DNA from: Limnoperna fortunei
Lineage: Eukaryota; Mollusca; Bivalvia; Mytilida; Modiolidae
NCBI GenBank assembly: GCA_944474755.1
Contig: OX104112.1
Span: forward strand, 90,905,756 to 90,969,755
Length of the DNA: 64,000 nucleotides
Direction of reading: 5' to 3'
Each line of letters opens with the position of its first letter. The first letter of the stretch is position 1. Made by a program: the position numbers and the translations under genes. Positions 56,761 through 64,000 of this stretch are shown piece by piece. The notes beneath the pieces are model-generated. The model made no database searches. It was not told the DNA's origin and was given only the letters and a program-made list of their open reading frames with translations.

Positions 56761-57018
56761 ACATATTTTTACCGCTAATTTTGACATTGTTGTTTAGGGA
56801 GTCAACTTTTAATTTTAATTATTTTTTAAAAAGCAAGTGACGACAGGCATTTAAATCTCTCAAGCACCATTGGATAATAGGTTAGCGTAAACAATGTCCT
56901 TACAAGGTACATGTACAATGTTTACCTATCTTACATATAAATTACAAAAACCAGATACTTTAATAAATCCATAAAATTTGTAATGCAGCTAAGAGACGGT
57001 TAGCTTTTTAGAAAAGCT

Positions 57019-59982
57019 AAACTTGTGGCTTCTGTTATCAACCTTCTTTGTACCGAAGTTAATTACTTCGCACCGAGGCTTATAATTTTAGTTTGAGTTA
57101 TTGATGGAAACGTACATGAATTTACTGTCATAACGAGTTCGAGTTTTCGAGAAATCGGTGTACGAAAAACCGGGATTTTTTGTACAAACATATATAGAAA
57201 TAAATGACCGGACTTTAAAAACAGTTCGAGAAATCGGTGGTGTTCGACCATCCGAGTTCGAGCTACCGAAGTTTGTTTTTATGAATTTTGTAGATAATGC
57301 TGCTTAATGTCATTCATTTAATATAATAATATGTCATTTTTAAAAATGCTACATTGTTCGAACTTACGAGTTAGTTTTTTACGTTTAAGAATTTACTCTA
57401 TGAAAGGATTGTAAATTATGTTTCTAATTTTAATAGCATTGCGGGGCCTTGGTAAATTGGTGGCTTACGTAGGTTAGTCATCTACTCTCGCGGGCCTGTC
57501 AACACTTAGGGTTGGAAATTCAAGTCTAACTGTGGGCATGGCGCGCCCGATTTTAAGTTTAATAGACAAGGATTTACTTATAGTAGGTAGAGGCTTTGAA
57601 GTAGTTACTCCGGCTTTCTCTCCAAAAAATATTGTGCGCAAGGACATATTTCTGTTGTGGCTTGGGATTTGGTTGGAAAGAATTGTAATTTTTAATAAGA
57701 TTTCTAATTTTTTCTAAAATAAACATAAAGGAATAGATATTTCAAAGCAGTACAATTTTCTTTTTGGTCAGATAAAAAACCTGTAAATCACATTGTACAT
57801 TCATTAAAGTTCATCCTAGTGTAATATGTCCAATTTCTGGTGCAAATAATACTTCAATTGGATGACAGTGCTTGTAGTACTTTGATTTTTTATTTCAGTT
57901 AAGTTTTTAAATTTCATTTAAAAATAGTTTTCCACAAAATAAATTAATGACAAATTGATATGATTTTATTTTATTATTGATAAATTTTTGATAGACAATA
58001 TTTTCATAAATCACAGGAACGCATAAGAAGCCATTTTTTCTCGGGTTGTTTGTACAAGAGCGTCAGTGGCAATTTGTTGTTCAGAGTATATGTTTCTGAG
58101 CCATTCCTTACTGTCCAAATAATGTAAGTTACATAAGCTAAGACTCTCAGTTTTATCATTATTTATATGTGTAGTTTTATCTTTTTAAGAAAAAAATAGA
58201 AAGGCACAGTAGACAGACATTTGTATGCATATATTTCAAATATTGATATTCTAACATTCTATTGTATTTTTGTCTACAATATTACAAGACTAAGATTATA
58301 GTTTTACACAAACAAGTATGAGTATGAAACTGCTAAAGATATTTGGTAGGAAATTTATTTATTATGGTTCACGCTCATTGATGTTTTGGCAAAGGTCAAT
58401 ATTTAGAACATACTGATACGAAATGTAAACAATTTGATTTTAGAAGAATACTTAAGTTGAATTAATCTTTTTTTTAGATTTATAGTTAATTAAGGTTATT
58501 TTCTTATAGGAATATTTAGATGTAGCGATACAGTTATCAGTGTGTACGTGTTTACTTAGCCTTACTTAGGGGTATGTACATTATACCTGAATTGTATCTT
58601 GTTTGTAATATATTATTGATATTTTTAAAGAAGCATATTATTTAAGGGTAATCTAAATGATAGATTTATTTATGCTTCATTAAGTGTTGTTTACACAAGA
58701 ATATTCTTCAATTCATATTTTGAAGTAGAATTATTCAATTTCAAAAATATCAGTTTAAAGGGAGATAATTCTAATATAAAGTAATATAAAGTATATTTCA
58801 TTTTTTTGAGGAAATTTAGGAGGATATGATAAATAGATAAATTTTGTAATTGTTAATATAATTTGCAATATACTTATCATTGTTGTCTTTATTTTAAAAT
58901 ATTGTATATGTAGATATATGTTGCCTTTACAATACCTTTTCATTATAAAATAATTTAAATCAATGTAACATCTTTAACCTGATAATAAAGGTGTATTTAT
59001 AATCTGTGTTTATATTCCCGTTGTTACACTAGGTATATAATTAGGTCAGAAAAACTCGTAGTTTTTTCCATAAAAGACTTACAAATCAAAAAATGTTATA
59101 ACATGGTAAATGAAGTTGTTACATTAACTGTAAAGTAGATATAAAGATAAAATACACTGCAACTGTTTTCATTTAAGGATTGTTTTCAATTGTTGGTTAG
59201 ATTATTGGATATAAACGACTTTGAGTCGATTTACGCTGAATAAACCGCGAAAGGTCTTTATAAAGGCCTGGTATGATGAAATAACACGGCAGCTTATCAG
59301 ACAATTTAATAAAATTTTATAAAATACCACCGTTTGGGCCCATTGTCCGCCAAGATATATTTTTTATATATTTATTGATAACACTCTGTTACTTAGTCTG
59401 CCAATAGTATCATTCAAATTGTTAATGTATGATACAATAATGCATATTGTTATATATCAGATAAATTAATATGTTTTTCTTAGATTTTGTTTGTAGTTAT
59501 GATATCACCGGTAATAATTGGTATCTATGATATGTACATTATTTACATTTTATAATTAAAATATATTTTTTTAATATTTATATCTTCTCATTCATATGTT
59601 ATGCTTGCTACAGCAAAGTCCAATATTCATGGAAAATACTTGTTTGTAGTTTTTCATACGGCAAATATCACGAAATGTCCAAATAATTCTACTGTGTTGG
59701 AAGATGACCCATCGGTAACGGGTATGACCAAAATTAGAGAGTATATGGTTTAAAGCAAGGTTGCCTCCTATATTTTTGGAAAACAATATATTTTTACACA
59801 TAGTTTCATATAGTTAATAAGTGTTATGTTGAAATGTAATGTATTACCATTTTAGTACCACTACTCTAGAGGAATTATCCACCTTTAGACTTATTCCCCT
59901 TATTCGATCATGCATAGATCTAAACAATGACCTCCAAAGTAAACATGGAAACCCCAGGATAAGCTACAGAATATATCTTTAT
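57019..59982. other. Non-genic AT-rich sequence
   Basis: The start (57019-57095) continues the repeat broken at 53355 and is followed by CGAGTTCGAG...ACCGAAGTT at 57257-57275, the inverse of the pogo-like end at 4206. The rest shows no gene or clear element. Confidence 0.5.
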
Positions 59983-59993
59983 ATTTTAAAGTA

Positions 59994-60258
59994 TTTTTTT
60001 TTGTTTGATGGTGTTTAACGCCACTTTCAGCAATTTTTCAGCTATATCGTGGCGTCCAGTTTTTATTGGGGGAGGAAGCCGGAGTACCCGGAGAAAACCC
60101 CCGACCTGCGGCAGGAAAACTGGCAATCCTTGTCAATTAAGATTGGAGTCGAGTACACCCTGCCTGCAGTGAGCATCGAACCCGCAATCTCAGTGTTGAC
60201 AGACCACGTGATCAATAGTAGACGAACTACCTTGACCACTCGGCCACCGCGGCCCCTT
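59994..60258 (-). mobile_element. tRNA-derived SINE, copy 1
   Basis: Read on the minus strand it starts GGGGCCGCGGTGGCCGAGTG (A box like tRNA-Leu/Ser), then CGGGTTCGATGC (B box), a conserved body with CTCCGGGTACTCCGGCTTCC and a GTTAAACACCATCAAACAA tail. Direct repeats ATTTTAAAGTA flank it (59983-59993, 60259-60269). Confidence 0.85.
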
Positions 60259-60269
60259 ATTTTAAAGTA

Positions 60270-61587
60270 ATAGTATAATGAATATGTGTAAGATACTGCC
60301 TGTGAGCTTTAATAAAACAATTTTGAATTTTTGGTAAAATAGATGAAAATCTTCATAAAATGATAATTATGGAATTTACTCATACTTTTGTAGAACTCGC
60401 GAACAGTGCACTCTCGTTGTAAATTGCATCATGTTGGACCAAGCAAAGTTATGGTTATATGTAACGTTGGTGATAAATCAAGGGGTAACTGTAAACAACT
60501 GCATAAAATTGTCACAAAGTTTACTCTTGAAATTATTGTAAGTAAATTAAATGCGACTATAAAGGTATCAAGACAAAACAGTGCAGGTTGTCAGATACCA
60601 CTATTGGCAAAATTGTTTTAATACCTTTTGTGTCGTATTCATTCACCTTGTTGTTATGCAAGACATTTTTTTTTATTTATTAGCCTTGTATATTTATACT
60701 TAACAACAAGAGGTCTATAATTAGAAACTACGAAACTTTTAGTCATGAAGCATTGACAATCTAATTAAAATTTAATCTTTCACTTGCTACCCCCTTTTTG
60801 CTATGGTCGCTGCGTACAACGCAGCGACCAATAAAAAAAGGGGGGAGCAAGTGAAAGATTTAATTTTAATTAGATTGGAAGCATTGATCTCCTCAAATCA
60901 GGAATTGATAATTGGTAATTAAAAAACTCACGAAATTACAACTTTATTCAATAATGCATAATTATACCCCTAAGGGTTGAAAGCATACAAATAAACAATT
61001 ACAAATAAACATTGATATTTGAAATACACAATACTGTTTAATTGCATGTATATGTAAAGAATAATAACTATATGTGATAAATAAAAGTATTGTCAGCAGT
61101 GGTGAATCATGCAATCAAAGGTTCTACTTTCCTCAGAATAAATGACTTTTTAATAAATAGAGCAACATGTTGCAAGTGATACCTATTGTATATGTCATTT
61201 TCCATTTTGAAAGTATTAATATTTTTATGTTCGAAATCGTCTCTTATAGAATTGTATTTAACGGATTTGAAGAAGAAATGAAATTCTTCTTCAATGTCAT
61301 TTGTATTAAATATTACAGTACTGGCATATTTTTTCTATTTATTCGTTTTTATCTTCCTTTTTCAATTTTCAAAAAAGTGACCACTTCTCCGAATTGTGCA
61401 TATATTTTCGAAATCAGTTTTCATAATGAAACTTTCAATTTTGTATTCAGTTTTAATTTTGCTGTATAGAAATATTTTATTGTCATAAGTCGATGATTTT
61501 AGTTTATTAAAGAACAAGTTTTCATATTTATTTTTTGTTTCATATTATTAAAAGATTTTGGATTCAAGTGTTTTAATGTGTTTAAAT
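60270..61587. other. Non-genic sequence between SINEs
   Basis: Holds the 120-bp palindromic element at 60758-60877. ORFs of 71 codons (60406-60621) and 100 codons (61167-61469) have no recognisable domains and are not called as genes. Confidence 0.5.
60758..60877. mobile_element. 120-bp palindromic MITE
   Basis: Starts CAATCTAATTAAAATTTAAT and ends as the inverse, ATTAATTTTAATTAGATTG-like, with a GC-rich inner stem GGTCGCTGCGT / ACGCAGCGACC. Flanked by exact 10-bp direct repeats GAAGCATTGA (60748-60757, 60878-60887). Confidence 0.85.
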
Positions 61588-61599
61588 CAATATCATTTG

Positions 61600-61868
61600 T
61601 TTGTTTGTTTGTTTGTTTGATGGTAATTAACGCCACTTTCAGCAATTTTTCAGCTATATCGTGGCGTCCAGTTTTTATTGGGGGAGGAAGCCGGAGTACC
61701 CGGAGAAAACCCCCGACCTGCGGTAGGAAAACTAGCAATCCTTGTCAATTAAGATTGGAGTCGAGTACACCCTGCCTGCAGTGAGAATCGAACCCGCAAT
61801 CTCAGTGTTGACAGACCACGTGATCAATAGTAGACGAACTACCTTTACCACTCGGCCACCGAGGCCCC
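61600..61868 (-). mobile_element. tRNA-derived SINE, copy 2
   Basis: Nearly identical to the 59994-60258 copy; it has CGGGTTCGATTCTC as B box, a better match to the consensus, and a (CAAA)n tail. Direct repeats CAATATCATTTG flank it (61588-61599, 61869-61880). Confidence 0.88.
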
Positions 61869-61967
61869 CAATATCATTTGATATGCATGTATTATGCCCA
61901 TAAGAATACAATAAATATGTTCAATTTGTAAGAACATTTTTTGATAAAATAAAAGCATCGTCTAATA

Positions 61968-62000
61968 ATATCTATATCTATATCTATCTATATCTATATG
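61968..62000. repeat. TATCTA microsatellite
   Basis: Short run of 'tatatc/tatcta' units, about 33 bp. Confidence 0.7.
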
Positions 62001-62233
62001 GTACGAAACACTGTCTCGATAGACCATTATGTTCGGAATAACTTACACGCAGAGGTGTGGGCGGTTAGAATAACGAAATTTACACTAATAAAGTTATGAA
62101 CTGAAGAAGAATATAACAAGGAGGTATCTAACTGTAGCTGTAAAACAGAAAGAGTTAAAGGACAGAAACAAATTCCATATTGCATTTTCAGTCCTTCTGA
62201 TTAGACCAATCCGGCTACCGTAGCTTTCCTAAG

Positions 62234-63777
62234 ATGGCCGACGACGAGGACGGTCAAGTTTCGCCGAGTGACAATGTTAATGGATTGTGTGATCTAGACT
62301 CATCGAAGCAGCTACATATTGTGACTAACGTCTTAAATTACAGTCGTACAGCACCTACAGGCAAGTTCAGGGAATATTCCCTCCCAAAACAGTCAGCTTA
62401 TACGTGTTCTAACAGAAATGAATACACACAACAGGTCGCCATACGTAAACAATGAACCCGGGGACTCACAAATGTGCAGTGATTTATCTTTTATACAACC
62501 ATCACAAGTATCAGAGTTCATCCCAAACCAAGAATTTATTTCTATGTTAGACACTCAGTTAGATAGTCTTCCAAAAGACACTTATGTTGAAAAGCTTATA
62601 GATCTGACAAACTGGTCGGACGATACAATAACTTGGTGCCGTAGTATATTGACCAGTCGAGCTAGAAGTATAGAGGGGTGCCCCGTAGGGAAACTTGTGA
62701 CAAGAAAAACTACTAATAGGAGCACTTCCGCCCAAAAGTATTCAAGAGACTGCTACACGCTTCAACTATTTATCCTGGGAGATAAATCAGGTATAGAAGA
62801 TGTGTTTCGTAAAGATGACGGCAAAAGCACATGCGATATTAACACAACCCCATCTGTGTCAACGATCGAAATACATGTAACTCTTCACAATATGCAAACT
62901 AAGTTAACTGAGCTTGAGAAAAGTGATGATGCAAAACAGAAGGTCATCAACGAACTACAGAACAAAAACAGAGCACTTAAAGAAACTACACGAAAAACTA
63001 GACCAACACATTAACTCGTACAATCGTAAAGTTACCCAATATGACTCAAGTGTAAAATTGTTTAACCAAATCTCTAAATCAGAGAGCTTCGACGCCGACT
63101 GCATTGTAAAACAAATCCATGACACCGAAAAAGAAATATCAAGACTAAATGGGTTAACTTCTAATATGAACAAATCTATATCTGAAATTAGATGTCTCTG
63201 TAAAGATTCGTATGCCGAGAAAGTTGCCAACCCGCATGGAACCCCAGCCAACACAAATCAAGCTACTAATTCGTCAATTGGTGATACTTGTAGTACTCAC
63301 GTCGAACTTGTAGGCAATGTGCGATCGAGCGTTACAGAGATCAACGGTAAACCAGTTGAAACTGGTGAGAATAGTTATGCGTATGTAGCTAAAAAGGAGA
63401 ACAAAATATCAAGTGACAATGAGCCGAAGAAGATTCCCGAAATACATCAATGTCAGACGGCTAACTGTGACGACGATAAACCCTTCTCGGGTGTTTTCAG
63501 AAAACGAACTGCAAGGTTTTACTTATCCAAAATCAATAGAACGTTTACGCGCGACGGAATCCTTGCGTATCTAGAAAAACGTAACATAAGAGTGACATAT
63601 CTTGGTATGTTTCACAGAAAGGACAACTCGCCCTACATGAGTGCGAAATTGAATGTCATCGACGCGGATGTGAAATCATTGAAGATCGACGATTCTGGCC
63701 GAAAGGTGTCTTCTGTCAAAAGTGGTATAGTCAACGTGAATGGAATGAGAAAACAGACAGAGATATACCAACTTTGA
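62234..63777 (+). pseudogene. LINE ORF1-like protein, frameshifted
   Basis: Begins MADDEDGQVSPSDNVNG. Continuity of sense requires a frame change near 62440 and another near 62975. The middle carries a coiled coil (LTELEKSDDAKQKVINELQN and, in the next frame, IHDTEKEISRLNGLTSNMNK). The C-terminal part (RFYLSKINRTFTRDGILAYL, EKRNIRVTYLGMF) has the strand-helix pattern of an RRM-like nucleic-acid-binding fold seen in LINE ORF1 proteins. Such proteins chaperone element RNA. Confidence 0.72.
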
Positions 63778-63779
63778 AC

Positions 63780-64000
63780 ATGAAAATTAAAACTCATATA
63801 ATTCATAAAACCCCTGTCTTTGTCTTATTGTTATCTTTTTTACTTATGAGTAGTATATATATGTCTAGTCTGAAAATTGTTGCAAGGAATGTCCGAGGTA
63901 TTATGTCCTCAACCTTATGTCTAAGTAAATTGTTAAATGAAACTAAATGTGACATATGTATTGTTTCAGAGCATAAGCTTAAAGTAGAGCATATTAATTA
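63780..64000 (+). CDS. LINE ORF2 N-terminus, APE-type endonuclease (partial)
   Basis: ATG at 63780; open to the window edge (73 codons). It includes SLKIVARNVRGIMSS, with the Asn of the APE endonuclease start, and CDICIVSEHKL, with the catalytic Glu. RT is expected beyond the edge. The first 25 residues are hydrophobic, so the true start may be a later ATG such as 63846 or 63861. Confidence 0.82.
   Translation, partial: MKIKTHIIHKTPVFVLLLSFLLMSSIYMSSLKIVARNVRGIMSSTLCLSKLLNETKCDICIVSEHKLKVEHIN

Larger units (their letters stand above)
62130..64000 (+). mobile_element. 5' part of a second LINE, running off the window
   Basis: Contains an ORF1 (62234-63777, two frameshifts) and the start of ORF2 (63780 on) two bases after the ORF1 stop. 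The exact 5' boundary is not defined; the rest of ORF2 lies beyond 64000. Confidence 0.8.

Noticed and set aside
60150..60258. A functional tRNA gene on the minus strand
   Set aside because: A and B boxes are present, but the sequence continues into a conserved non-tRNA body with a simple tail and flanking target duplications, so it is a SINE.
61167..61469. 100-codon Phe-rich ORF
   Set aside because: Composition follows local T-richness; no domain or splice context.

Overview
This window is AT-rich eukaryotic DNA: intron-split genes with GT/AG borders, long introns, and a dense load of LTR, LINE, SINE, Penelope-like and small inverted-repeat elements. The one recognisable cellular gene family is animal, and the repeat landscape (BEL/Pao, Penelope-like RT, tRNA-derived SINEs, the 'gggccctgccactttgtggcgg...tgaccttgaactttgacc' dispersed repeat) suggests a mollusc, most plausibly a bivalve such as a mussel. 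The species is an inference and cannot be fixed from the sequence alone.

Region 1 (1-19995, + strand) holds the 3' two thirds of an RBCK1/HOIL-1-like gene. It has a two-exon ubiquitin-like domain (334-427, 3888-4068), a linker exon (5729-5994), an NZF zinc finger exon (6880-7053), and a RING1-IBR-RING2 (RBR) module on five exons (12903-19995) ending in the HOIL-1-type C-terminus. The 5' exons lie left of the window. Between the NZF and RBR exons sits an in-frame exon with its own stop codon (7824-8096), so the locus could make both a long RBR ligase and a short SHARPIN-like protein. Introns carry two tandem arrays (38 bp and 51/56 bp units) and several foldback elements.

Region 2 (about 25900-46650, + strand) is a partial tandem duplicate of the same gene. 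Its five 5' exons are open and spliceable (26131-26394, 28608-28830, 29287-30193, 30724-30817, 31499-31672). They encode a PH-like N-terminus, a disordered linker, a helical segment resembling the LUBAC-tethering motif of HOIL-1/SHARPIN, and the UBL. The next exon is decayed and split by an 11.2-kb BEL/Pao retrotransposon (33344-44559, 423-bp LTRs, CTACA target duplication). The NZF exon is gone, and a stop-filled relic of the alternative terminal exon remains at 45995-46188. No RBR exon is present, so the duplicated block resembles the short, SHARPIN-like form.

Inside the BEL/Pao gag gene sits a 5'-truncated Ty3/gypsy element (RNase H, integrase, one LTR) followed by a scrap of LINE reverse transcriptase. 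A Penelope-like RT fragment lies just upstream (about 32610-33215).

Region 3 (46694-64000) has no cellular gene that I recognise. It contains a terminal-inverted-repeat element (46694-47706) related to one at 22441-23888, a 53-bp satellite invaded by a 376-bp inverted-repeat element, a 5'-truncated LINE on the minus strand (53621-56463), a 120-bp palindromic element, two tRNA-derived SINEs, and the 5' end of a second LINE (ORF1 with frameshifts, ORF2 endonuclease start) running off the right edge.

In vertebrates, HOIL-1, SHARPIN and HOIP form the linear ubiquitin assembly complex (LUBAC). Here domains that vertebrates divide between SHARPIN (PH, LTM, UBL, NZF) and HOIL-1 (LTM, UBL, NZF, RBR) appear at one locus and its duplicate.
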